From assembly GCA_949361645.1 (NCBI GenBank), contig OX442429.1:4443147-4507146 (forward strand): a DNA stretch of 64,000 nt, in the 5' to 3' direction. The position numbers and the translations under genes were made by a program. The notes beneath the pieces were generated by a model. That model did not search any database, was not told where the DNA came from, and was given only the letters and a program-made list of their open reading frames with translations. The number at the start of each line of letters is the position of its first letter. Within the stretch, counting starts at the first letter, position 1. Origin of the DNA: Spongilla lacustris. Lineage: Eukaryota; Porifera; Demospongiae; Spongillida; Spongillidae. Shown piece after piece: positions 55,101-64,000 of this stretch.

Positions 55101-57207
55101 AGAGATTATGTGGTGGTGGAGGAAATCATGTGATGATATACATGTAGGTGATCATGTTACTGATGGCATATACATGTACATGTAGGAAGCGTTAATGTGA
55201 TGATGTACATGTACAAGATCATGATGTGTGCCCCATGGACCCTGCCCCCTCCCACCCCCATGGACCCCTCCCAGCAGTAGCTCAGTACTTAAACATAACT
55301 GAAACAGTGATTGGGAATAGGATGACCAGATTAACTTGGTCACTTTTAACATGCTCTGCTACCTCTGCAGAAAAGGGTACATGTATGAGGTCAAGTACCT
55401 GTACATGTATGGGGTCATGTACCTGTACATGTATGAGGTCATGTACCTGTACATGTATGAGGTCAAGTACCTGTACATGTACATGTATGGGGTCAAGTAC
55501 CTGTACATGTATGAGGTCATGTACCTGTACATGTATGAGGTCATGTACCTGTACATGTATGAGGTCATGTACCTTAATTAATAATTCCCAATAACACCTA
55601 CACTGTACATTTGTAACTAAAACACACCATTTTATAGGCATCCAAATGCTCCAACATTTCCTTGAATTTTAAAAATATCAACTTGGCCGAATTTATTAAT
55701 GTATGAGGTCATGTACCTGTACATGTACATGTATGAGGTCATTGTCTTCACTCCTTCCATTGTGCAGGAATGTGTTGGAGGGGGAGGACCATGACATCAC
55801 AGCTCTGGTGACCCATGGAGGTGCTCTGTGGCTGGGGACCAGGACAGGGTACATACTGCTGCTGGACCCCTCTGCCCTTGTTGATGGACAGAACCCTTTG
55901 CTAGGTCTACAGTACTGTGGAGAAGGGAAGCTGAAGTTCATTAGACCACTTGTCTCTCTCAACAAGCCTACTGCCAGGCTAGAGGTAATGTTACATGTGC
56001 CATGTACATGTTCAAGATCCTCAGTCCCCAACTTCTGTAGTACACTCATGTACATGTACATACTCTACATGTAAGCAATAATTGGAATGTTATCTGACAA
56101 ATGACATCTTCAGAACAAGCAAATGCCTTTTTTTTAAATGTACAGTGTATGGCTAATGGAAAACTTACACCGTAGTACATGTACCTTACAGTTCTTAGAT
56201 GAACAGCCCAATATTCAATGTGTACAAACCATATGGTAGCCATTACACACTGAAGTTTGAAAAGTTTTATCATACAGGGTGTTTCACGATCAAGGAAAAT
56301 TGTTTATAAGCAGTTAATTAACGTAAAATTGTTGATAAATGCTCTATTAATGTGAGCTTAAATGTTGACGTAAACAAACTAAAAATGAATTTAATAATTA
56401 ATTTAATAAAACAAAAACATGGAAAGTAACGAAAACGAATTAATAATTCCCAATAACACCTAACTAAAACACACCATTTTATAGGCATCCAAAAGCTCCA
56501 ACATTTCCTTGAATTTAAAAAACATCAACTTGGCCGAATTTATTAATGAATTCAAACCACTAAATCGAGATACAATGGCCCCTAAATCAAGTACATTGCG
56601 AAAATCAAACAAATCAAGATTTCAATCTTGAATAACTTCTAAATGAAAGCAGTTAATTAAGTACAGTTTGCAGCTTTAACTAACCGCCCACCCTACATTT
56701 ACTAACATTAATAATATTGAATAGTTGTCTTGGGACTTTTATCAACATTAATTAACCAATAAAGATTATATTAATTACATTTCACCAGCATGTCTTCTTT
56801 TGCTGTTAGAACTTTGAACAACAATCACCAGTTAATTATCTGGTTATGGTTAATTTATAAACAATTTTCCTTGATTGTGAAAAACCCTATATAATGTAAT
56901 CATGGAATGAATTTTTAGCATGACCAATCACAATGTACAGGTACTACAAAATGGTGGCTACTCCAATATGTATAGTCCGATGTACATGGTACACGTGTAA
57001 GTATGTTCTACTGCTCCTCCTCCCCAGGTGGTGTGTAGTGTGGAATACGATGATGAGGTCTCGGGAGCTCTGCTTGCGTGGGAGTTCCATCCTCTCCAGC
57101 AGTGGAGATCCAAGGACCACCACATCAAGAGTGGCAGTCTCCCCACCAGTCCTGTTTCCTCCCTCCCTCCTGGTCAGAATCATGTGCAACTGAGCATGTC
57201 GGCGTGA
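40165..57207 (+). CDS. LRRK-like ROCO protein with N-terminal Ras-like domain
   Basis: Eighteen exons: 40165-40172, 40251-40320, 40388-40456, 40529-40600, 41001-41129, 44189-44308, 44451-44495, 45156-45863, 48139-48417, 49499-50344, 50700-51401, 51551-52144, 52905-53114, 53267-53410, 53824-53883, 53965-55079, 55768-55984, 57028-57207. All phases close, giving about 1855 aa. Residues 1-150: Ras/Rab-like fold (P-loop GYKGVGKS; IVLFDITNEASFAEL; GAKADL for NKxD; VEDPE where DxxG belongs). About 280-440: LRRs. Roc: GPEGSGKT at 470-477, DFPG at 523-526, THMD at 582-585. COR: about 680-1010. Kinase fold: about 1040-1430, with YHSLTSEN where YRDLKPHN is expected and GEA for DYG/DFG, so probably inactive. 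WD40: about 1490-1830. ROCO/LRRK proteins are GTP-regulated signalling scaffolds. The 20-codon exon at 53824 and the link between exons 7 and 8 are least certain. Confidence 0.87.
40680..40880. repeat. TG-rich tract, ROCO intron 4
   Basis: Irregular TGTGTGCATGTGTGCTG units in the intron between exons 40529-40600 and 41001-41129. Confidence 0.85.
42044..42215. repeat. 24-bp tandem repeat, ROCO intron 5
   Basis: About seven copies with core TATTGGTGCTATTGTGACA. Confidence 0.9.
42630..43032. repeat. 28-bp tandem repeat, ROCO intron 5
   Basis: About fourteen copies with core CATCAGTACCTCATAACCCT; the remainder of each unit reads GTGGTGGG. Confidence 0.9.
43155..43913. repeat. 24-bp tandem repeat with inverted left arm, ROCO intron 5
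   Basis: About 27 near-perfect copies of a 24-bp unit containing CCAATACATATTGG (43266-43913). Two copies in the opposite orientation lie at 43158-43198. Each unit carries the short hairpin CCAATA-CA-TATTGG. All three forward frames and one reverse frame are open because the unit length is a multiple of three. Confidence 0.95.
43955..44150. repeat. ACATCATGTG repeats, ROCO intron 5
   Basis: Irregular 9-10-bp units TACATCATGTGG and ACATCATGTG, ending just before exon 44189. Confidence 0.9.
44500..45004. repeat. 21-bp tandem repeat, ROCO intron 7
   Basis: About 23 copies with core AGTACTATGTCCCTCATGTG, starting right after the donor of exon 44451-44495. It is open in several frames because the unit is divisible by three. 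Confidence 0.95.
45870..47519. other. ROCO intron 8, unique part
   Basis: AT-rich intronic DNA with two poly-G/poly-C runs (about 46190-46240) that could form a G-rich hairpin. No exon is supported. Confidence 0.5.
47520..48046. repeat. 23-bp tandem repeat, ROCO intron 8
   Basis: About 22 copies with core GACCTCTTTACTGCCATATT. Confidence 0.95.
48424..49266. repeat. 21-bp pyrimidine-rich tandem repeat, ROCO intron 9
   Basis: About 40 copies with core CTACATCTCCCTCCATCCCT begin seven bases after the donor at 48417. The unit is divisible by three, so the preceding exon frame stays open through the whole array. I treat the resulting heptad-repeat reading as a retained-intron artefact. Confidence 0.95.
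50380..50520. repeat. TG-rich tract, ROCO intron 10
   Basis: GTGTGTGT runs follow the donor at 50345. Confidence 0.9.
52160..52400. repeat. three TG tracts, ROCO intron 12
   Basis: Three (TG)n blocks separated by a duplicated spacer (GTATGCGTGCGTTCATA) follow the donor at 52145. Confidence 0.9.
53411..53695. repeat. 25-bp tandem repeat, ROCO intron 14
   Basis: About eleven copies with core GTGGCATGTGTGCTATGGTT, starting right after the exon ending 53410. Confidence 0.9.
55375..55575. repeat. 24-bp tandem repeat, ROCO intron 16
   Basis: About eight copies with core TACCTGTACATGTATGAGGT. A further partial array lies at 55700-55740. Confidence 0.9.
55576..55703. repeat. partial copy of the MITE interior, ROCO intron 16
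   Basis: About 125 bp (AATAATTCCCAATAACACCT to the AATTTATTAATG end) match 56437-56551 at roughly 85-90%. This copy lacks the terminal inverted repeats. Confidence 0.8.
56275..56889. mobile_element. TIR element (MITE) with TA target site, ROCO intron 17
   Basis: The left end, CAGGGTGTTTCACGATCAAG, and the complement of the right end, TAGGGTTTTTCACAATCAAG, match over about 35 bp with few differences. TA flanks both sides, as in Tc1/mariner-type MITEs. The element is 615 bp, AT-rich and has no coding capacity. It contains the segment also found at 55576-55703. Confidence 0.8.
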
Positions 57208-58997
57208 GGCCTTGCTGGTTGGTGAACCAATCTGTTGAAATCTCATCTTCATCCGCTCATCATTGGGCCCTGCACTGTGTTAATGTTTATGTGTTGTTTG
57301 CTTTTGTTCTGTGGTCATCATTTGATCTGCATTGTGATTTCCAATCTAATCAGTCACTTTTGCTGAAGACATGGGTGGCTGTATAATTAGGTTTATATAC
57401 AATGTTAGCAGGTACAAGTATTTTGTCCCCAGCATTATGAAAAAAGAAAAGAAGCATCGATTTCACATACTGATCAGCGTCAATTTCACATTCTGCTTCG
57501 ACATCTAAGATATGTAACTCAGTCCAGAATGAAATTAATTCAACAAGACACCAACCTCACTCAAATCAAATCATGTCACAATGCTTGCACCATTCCATAA
57601 TACTGTTGCACTTTTGAACACAAATTCGTACAAAGAAACCCCGGCTTGAATTGCATTAACCATAGATCTCCCGCGCGCGCTGTGGTTAATGAATTTCTTT
57701 TAAAAGCCATATATAACTTGTACCTATACCCTGCCTCGAGCCTAGCGCCTGCCCATTGTTGGTGCGTACATGTACATGCATGTATGCATGAGCGTATCCA
57801 ATTCACTGCCGCTTACTGATTCAGAGGTTTTAGTAGTGATATATACATGTATTGATGTATATCAGTGCAGACAACGCACTACAAGTTCAGTATGTACAGC
57901 GTTCATTTCATTCGTATTTTGTACGCCATCAATGCTATAGCTAGGGGTTGGCAAGCCCGATTGAACGAAACTAGTACTCGGTACGCTTGTGGTAGGGGTA
58001 CATTTTTGTGATCAAGTCGAGGGTATTAATCCAATAGCGTGCTGCTGCAGCGCGAGAGCCGATGACTTTGCCCACACAAACGGTAAGAGCAACACCGATT
58101 TTGAATTGTTTACCCATGTTCTTGCTGTGGAAGATATAAATAGCACGAGGGAGGCGGAAACAAAAATGCGCAACACCACAGCATTTGTTAGGTTTTGTCC
58201 GCATTTTTAACGGATGTTTACCCCGTTTAGCGCTCTATTTTATAAATCGACGGCAATTGTGATAATGTTTTCCGTGGATTCCAATAATGCAGACTCCAAT
58301 AACATTTGGCTATCTTTATTTCGAGTCAGATTGATATATAATTATATTGAAGGCACACCATCATTTGCAAAATCTATTTAGTGCACCCGAAATGCAAATG
58401 TTCTCTTCCATTTGTATCGGCAGGTTACTGGATTAAGTGCTTCAGTTTTGGGAACCACCGCAAGTCAGAGAGTCGAACTGGCTCCTTGTCGCCTCTGACG
58501 CAATAGTTAAAGCTGTTCTTATTCTTGATCGACTTGCTAGCTGGCTCACCGCCTTGCTATTCCATGCAGCTGGAGGATATTTAAGAGGTTTACATATAGA
58601 GATTAATACGTTGTTTGGATAGCTATTCGTGGTATGCCGCCCGTAGCCAGGTTGATTACCATTTTTGTTTAGCTGAGTTATAGTGGGGGAGTGGGGGAGT
58701 TGTGATCACTCTTTCTTTCCTTTTCACATTGTTTAGAAGGAAAACTGGGCCAGTAGGTCTGATCCGCTACCCGTAACTTCATCGATGAGTGAAGCGGTCT
58801 GAGTAGGAGGAGCATCGAGGAGTCGGCGCGTGAAGCAGTGTTAATTGAGTCCGTTTCCAATCCTTCTACTCTAATATCTATGTAGTTACCAACCGTCCCG
58901 GTCTCCCGGAACGTGCGGAACAGTCCTGGATTTCGTACAGTTGTCCCGGAACGGTCCCTGATGACCCATTGTCCCGGAATTCTAACTCGGATCCGTT

Positions 58998-59040
58998 CTA
59001 GTTGGGCGTTTCCCGACCTTGGTCGGGACACGCCAACTAG
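58998..59040. repeat. hairpin-forming inverted repeat
   Basis: CTAGTTGGGCGTTTCCCGAC on the left is mirrored by GTCGGGACACGCCAACTAG on the right, with a very short loop and one bulge. ATCCGTTC repeats directly on both sides. Confidence 0.8.
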
Positions 59041-59153
59041 ATCCGTTCAGCCACACACCCAATTTGTTAGGCCACTCACCAGTGCGATGAAATCTCCATT
59101 AGCGCTTGCATTGCGGTGCTTCCCTAGGCAGTAGCTCGGGTAAATGTACGATT

Positions 59154-59197
59154 GCGCAGCCCCACCCCTCGCATCTGGAGCGAGGGTGGGGCTGCGC
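59154..59197. repeat. GC-rich hairpin-forming inverted repeat
   Basis: GCGCAGCCCCACCCCTCGC pairs with GCGAGGGTGGGGCTGCGC across a 7-nt loop, with a single C bulge. It may be the foldback end of a mobile element. Confidence 0.85.
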
Positions 59198-59535
59198 GAG
59201 ACCAGTACAATATTAATCGACATACTGTTGCTCAATATTATAATGTAATAAAGTGCCACACTAACAAATATGTCATTAAAAAAAAAAATCATGCAACATA
59301 TCACAGTGGCGAAATGATGTGAATAAAAGTGGGTGTGGTATTGGGTGTGGCTTCCGGCGCCGGAATTATTTATCGAAAAGTTGGCGGCAACTATGTCATG
59401 CTCCATCCTGGAAGATTTTATAATATGCCTTTTCGCTGCCTCGGCCCCATTTGTCAATTATTAACTCATTCAGTCGAAACATCATACACATGTTACATAC
59501 TATCGTACTGGCATACATCTATAATATGGTGAGAA

Positions 59536-62500
59536 TTACACTTGGATTTTAGTGGGCCGCTTTGTCGGAATGAAACGTGGATTGGAGGCTATAAAACGAG
59601 GTGCGGCATTATTTTTTAATCTAGAAACTTCAAACTCGTACAAATCCTCCAACTGGGGTTTGATTGGAAGGCTGTCTATTTGGCAACATACTTTTGCTCC
59701 ATATGGCTGTGTAGCATGGTCTGGTGGTGCGAAATATACAAGGCCTTTGTCATTCTCTATAACAACAATGCGCCCTTCCTGCCGCTGGTTTATCATCCAA
59801 CGATGTGTGGTTATGAGATGTTTATCAGATTCTAGTGGGCACACTGGAAATGCCTGGAGGCCTTTTTGTGACGAAACTTGTATGTAGAACTTGACAGTTC
59901 CTGAATTCACTCTTTTCCATGAATCAGGGGCATTAATATTAGACACAAAAGAAAAACTGAGGCCTTTACAAGTGACTTTTCCATGGCGACCATCAGGTGA
60001 TATACTATAAACCTGTCCAGAGAATTCACGAAAGTTGATGCGCTTGCTGTATCCAACATTCAATGTTTCACAGTCATTAATTGCTCGATGAAGGGAGTCC
60101 TTCCAAAACCAGTCTTTAGAAGACAACAAATCTTTGCCAAAACCTGTAATAATGAATTCACTGCATCGCCAATTGCGGTTCTCATTTTGCAAGAGATTTT
60201 CCAAAATCGTATTGCATTCCATTATATGTTTTGTTACATCATCTGGGTTCACATCAGGATCATTGTCACACAACAGCTGCAGCAACAGGGTCACGCCCTT
60301 GAATAGAAGGCATTTAGCTCGCAAAAGAGAATGACTGGTCAAATTTTCCATAAATTTTTGAATTATAGAAAGCATTCCTATTCGACTTATATCTAGTTTG
60401 GAGTAGCGCAACCAATCCCAAAGTAATTCGAGTTCAAAAAAACGATCTTTATGACCTTTCGGAGCAAGGACTGAGTTGATAACTCTAGGTTGATCAATAA
60501 GGTTAATGATTGCTTGAGTTAAGCTAGTACTGAGATTTTCGGGCACATGACGGGCATTGCCGTACCTTAGGCGTAAAAGGAAGTTAATGTGTTGCAAGTT
60601 TTTTGCTTTTAAATGAGAATTTTTGTGACCTAATTCCTCCTTGCACTCAGCAGTCTCAAACAACCTTGCAAGTTGAATATCCACATCTGCCTTATTTCCA
60701 AGCAGCTGTAGTATTTTTGTGAGTGAGTCGCTGTAGGTAAATGGATCTTCAGTAGAAAGTGTGTCCAAAAGAAAAGCTATTTCCTCTTGAGCATTTAAAA
60801 TGTATTCATGTGTAGCCAAAGGGCGAGGCAACGTGTGAAATGAACATGTCATTATAGAACATATGTCTGTGAGGCACTTAATGTGACACTGAAGATCTGA
60901 AGACCAAGGATATAACTCACTAGTTCGACCCTGCATTTTGCATTCACGTGATACAGCGTAACAATCAGAAGCCTTTTTGGCCAGCTTAATAATGTCACTG
61001 GAAAGATCTGCTGGATCTTTTGGAACTAGTACTCTACATTGAGTCAATGTCATAGCATCAGAGTACAGTTGACCCTCTTGGTGGTGCAATGTCCTATCAA
61101 ATGGAAGCAACTTGTGTGCTTCTTTCATCACCTGAATGGCAGCATCTAAGTCCATGTTGTCCATGTGCAGATATACACGAGCCAAATCTCCCAGAAAGTG
61201 TGCTTGAATTCGACTTTTATCTGGCAACTTTCCTTCCACTTTTCTCATACAGTTGATAACCACATTCTTTCCTGCCAAACTACCTATAAGTGATTCAAAA
61301 TTTGATATTTGAGAGTTATATGACTTATCATGAAAGAGCCACCGAAGGGCACGTTCGAACTCATTAATGTTGTTGCCATAGTTATCCCACTCAGGTACGG
61401 GATATACTTTTCGTAAATGGTCAATAAAATCTACCACAAAATCAGCCAACCACAATCCCCATTCAGGAGAAGTACTTTCAAAGGTACTGAGTTCAGAGAG
61501 AACAATTGTATCAATGCAATGATGTCGCAATCGAACACAGCGACTGTGCAAATCATAAAAAGTGATTAAGGAATGAGGAAGAGAATTTTCCCAATTCATA
61601 TCCTTTGCATTGACTGCTTTAACTTGTAAAGCTTTTCCAGTATATACCTGTGCGAAAGCAATTTGTAAAAGTATATGCTTTTGCTCTGGAGTGATATTGA
61701 TAAGTTTTTCTTTAACATAATCATGTAAGCGGAGAAACTTATTTTCTAATGCTGTCACCATGACGAGAAAAAGAGGAACTTCTTCTTTCATGCGCCTCGT
61801 ATATAGCATAAGAAAATCCAGACCATCCCTGCTATTGCTGAAGTGTGTGTTTTTGCATAGTAGAGTGTAAAATTGATCCAATATGTCAAGTGGTAGGTTT
61901 TCTTTCAGATGAATCTGTACATTTGTTTTCAAACCACTTTCAAAGTAACGTTCTACACGCAAGATTACAGCACTGAGACCTTTAAGTAATGACATCAGTT
62001 CTTCAAAGTCTATGCCCAGATCATTATCCCACATAACTAAAACTGGACGACCTTCTGACATGTCAATGAGATGTTATACATCTAGCCGCAAGTTGCTGTA
62101 AATTTGTGAAGGTACTACACAACAGAATGCTTTTTTCAAACGCCACATAACATGACGGGCAACAGTGGAGCCACCTGCACCTGGGTAGTGGGTAAACAGC
62201 AAAGCCATTGTGTCTCGACGATTTTCAAGGCAAGATTTTACTCGTTTATATAAGATCTGCGTTTCAGGACGGTCAACAACATTTTTTGCTTTGAAATCTT
62301 CCCATCTAACAAATCGTGCACTGCCTTGAAAGAATGCTAAACCATTATCGTAACTGGTCATGTCTAAACAATCTTCAATATTTGGGTACAGGTAATCGAG
62401 TTCACCAGCTTTTATGCTTTTCACAGTCTCCACAGACAGCTTGTAATGTTTGCCAGGAATGCTGTGCCAATCATCAATAGTACACCCTGTTCGGTTTAGC

Positions 62501-64000
62501 TCCAGTAGAAAATCTGATAGTTTTGTTAAGTCCATGGACAGTATCTCTGGTTGATATGGTAGATGATTAAATTTTGACATGAATGATGAATCAATTGTTG
62601 GACAAACTACAGTAATTTCAGCCTTGTCATAAGATTTGAATTGTTGAGCTGTCAAGCAAAGGTCAGAGATGGCTTGACCAAAACCACTGCTTACAGGCAT
62701 TCCTGACCACACAATTATAATCTTTACTTTAGATGCCACAGCACTACAAGCTTGTATTATGTACTTGCACAAAGAAGGAGCCAATTGAAGACGCCAAATT
62801 TGGGGATCAAATATTGTTTGATTGGATGGTCCTAGTGCTTTTACCCAATAGACAGGGCCTACGTCTGACATATCAGCAGGGTTCACAGGGCCAAAATTAT
62901 TCAAAGGGAGATCATTTATTTTGAACACATATGCTGCTTCCCTTTCAGCCTTGTCTCTGAGTGTATTTGAGCTTATGTCACCACCAAAATCAAAGTCAAC
63001 AACCAATGTCCATGGGATACGTGCTAGGCCTTTTATCACACTGATGTCATGGTTGCCAACATCAGTAATTAAGATTGGACGATCATTGCAAAACTGAAAA
63101 AATGTAGACAAATGATTTATGGCAAGACTAGAGTCTCCGCACCTTATAGCAATTTCTTGAAAAGTCATCTGTCTTGGACTTCCACCAATATGAGCCTCCT
63201 CTTCCTTCTCTGATGGCTTATCAAGTTTCCAAAATTCAGGAAGTTTACACAAGTAAAGGAGAGTTTGCTTTGATGGATTCACAATTATATCCATAATACA
63301 ATAGTTAGCATCAAGTAAGTCATTAGTACTGTTGCAATCAATGAATTGGTGGCTGACCACACAATTCAAACTGGTTGCTGTTTTTTGTTTTAATTGGAAT
63401 AATAAACTATCCAGCATATTATTTATTTTGTCTTGGGAAAGAGAGCGTGGTTTTGATATAGCAACTGGGAAGCCTCCTTCAGTGGGCGGAAGCAAACCTT
63501 TCAGGCCTAAATTTAATGGCAGCACAACTGGTGGATGCTCTTTTTCCAAATCAAATATTTTCTCCATAATAGGACATGCCTTTCTTGCCCAGGAACAATA
63601 TAACTTACGGCGTACAAGATCTTGGGACTCAAATCCAAATTTATATGCTGCATTTATGGGCACTTTAAGCCAGAGCACAAGAACTTTAGAGGATTGTGTT
63701 AACAAAGCATCAGAGCAAGCTGTGATTTAATGTTTAATAGCAGTAAAGTGATTGATGGCTGGTGGGAAACAAAACTCATGTGTTTCCAAAGAACCCTTAA
63801 ACCGCTTTACAAGCCTCTGTATCAAAGACAATATAGCCTCTTGGTCAAGCCATACTCCTGTTGCCAAAGGAGGCATGTTGGATACTCCAATACGTAAGAT
63901 ACCACCTGTACTAGTATCAATTGAGTCATTGAGCCATGTTGCACCATAATCTTCAAGCTTTTTAATAGAAAATCAACTGGATCATCTAAACATTCTTTGT
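59536..64000 (-). pseudogene. SAMD9/SAMD9L-like gene, broken, 5' end beyond window
   Basis: The minus strand reads almost continuously in one frame from about 63966 to the TAA at 59538-59536. Features in order: the end of an AlbA/Schlafen-like domain (GGILRIGVSNM, then VLVLWLKVPIN); a SIR2-like region (TLVVDFDFGGD near 63000); a NTPase P-loop-like HYPGAGGSTVARHVMW at about 62190, lacking Lys as in SAMD9; a helical/TPR-like stretch; and a C-terminal OB-fold-like part (FREFSGQVYSISPDGRHGKV). SAMD9 proteins are large STAND-like effectors tied to translation control and antiviral defence in vertebrates. TAA at 63729-63727 and TAA at 62076-62074 interrupt the frame, and an A-run near 63963 shifts it. 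No introns are seen, and base use is more AT-rich than in neighbouring genes. It is a recent pseudogene, or an intact gene with sequencing errors. Confidence 0.75.

Larger units (their letters stand above)
57208..59535. other. intergenic stretch with hairpins, no supported gene
   Basis: It holds the 3' UTR of the ROCO gene, AT-rich unique DNA and two strong inverted repeats near 59.0-59.2 kb (listed separately). A 48-codon minus-strand reading (58117-57971, MGKQFKIGVALTVCVGKVIG start) was noted but matches nothing I know. Confidence 0.5.

Noticed and set aside
55373..55600. Possible exon after CTGCAG at 55371 in the ROCO gene
   Set aside because: The following sequence is the 24-bp repeat; the propeller continues in phase directly from 55079 to 55768.
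57971..58117. 48-codon minus-strand frame with a hydrophobic start (MGKQFKIGV)
   Set aside because: Could be a small mitochondrial or membrane protein, but I recognise no family and see no transcript signal. Left as unproven.
62074..62098. A 25-nt GT...AG segment that would remove the TAA in the SAMD9-like gene
   Set aside because: Too short for an animal intron, and its removal would break the frame, so a nonsense codon is the better reading.

Overview
The window is nuclear DNA of an animal. It has short multi-exon genes with GT-AG (and some GC-AG) introns, two nuclear tRNA-Gly genes, and recognisable metazoan proteins: OGT, PIBF1/CEP90, MCTS1, BORCS8, an MRG-domain protein, a TRAF-type RING/MATH protein, an LRRK-like ROCO protein and a SAMD9-like protein. 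Compact genes, back-to-back promoters and heavy intronic tandem repeats suggest a non-vertebrate, possibly early-branching animal such as a sponge. That placement is an inference and not firm. Exon models were built by hand from frame continuity, splice signals and family similarity. In the multi-exon genes I recognise, the reading phase closes across every junction.

Layout. 1-8 kb is repeat-rich: two 20-bp arrays, CA repeats, a broken Ty3/gypsy-like gag on the minus strand, and three possible terminal exons of an unidentified plus-strand gene. 8.2-9.4 kb is an intronless RING/TRAF-zinc-finger/MATH gene (+). 10.9-11.4 kb is BORCS8 (-), head to head with an MRG-domain gene (+, 11.8-13.8 kb) whose last intron carries two identical tRNA-Gly(GCC) genes. 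MCTS1 (-, 13.9-15.3 kb) converges on MRG and lies just downstream of OGT (-, 15.5-22.1 kb, 15 exons, 1037 aa). OGT is head to head with PIBF1 (+, 22.6-37.9 kb, 14 coding exons, 752 aa). PIBF1 converges on a WD40-only gene (-, 38.3-39.9 kb). That gene is head to head with a large ROCO gene (+, 40.2-57.2 kb, 18 exons, about 1855 aa). A non-coding stretch with strong hairpins follows. The right end holds a SAMD9-like gene (-, 59.5-64.0 kb) with long open stretches broken by two in-frame TAA codons and a frameshift.

The most unusual part is 38-57 kb. The ROCO gene appears to encode, in order, a degenerate Ras/Rab-like GTPase domain, leucine-rich repeats, Roc, COR, a kinase fold lacking catalytic residues, and a WD40 propeller. 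About 290 bp away on the opposite strand is a stand-alone propeller that matches the ROCO propeller strand by strand and shares an intron at the same place and phase. This looks like a ROCO gene plus a divergently transcribed copy of its own C-terminal domain, which could be co-expressed.

Almost every large intron carries its own tandem array of 20-30 bp units. Two non-autonomous DNA transposons with terminal inverted repeats sit in introns of PIBF1 and ROCO. TG-rich tracts repeatedly follow 5' splice sites on the sense strand.
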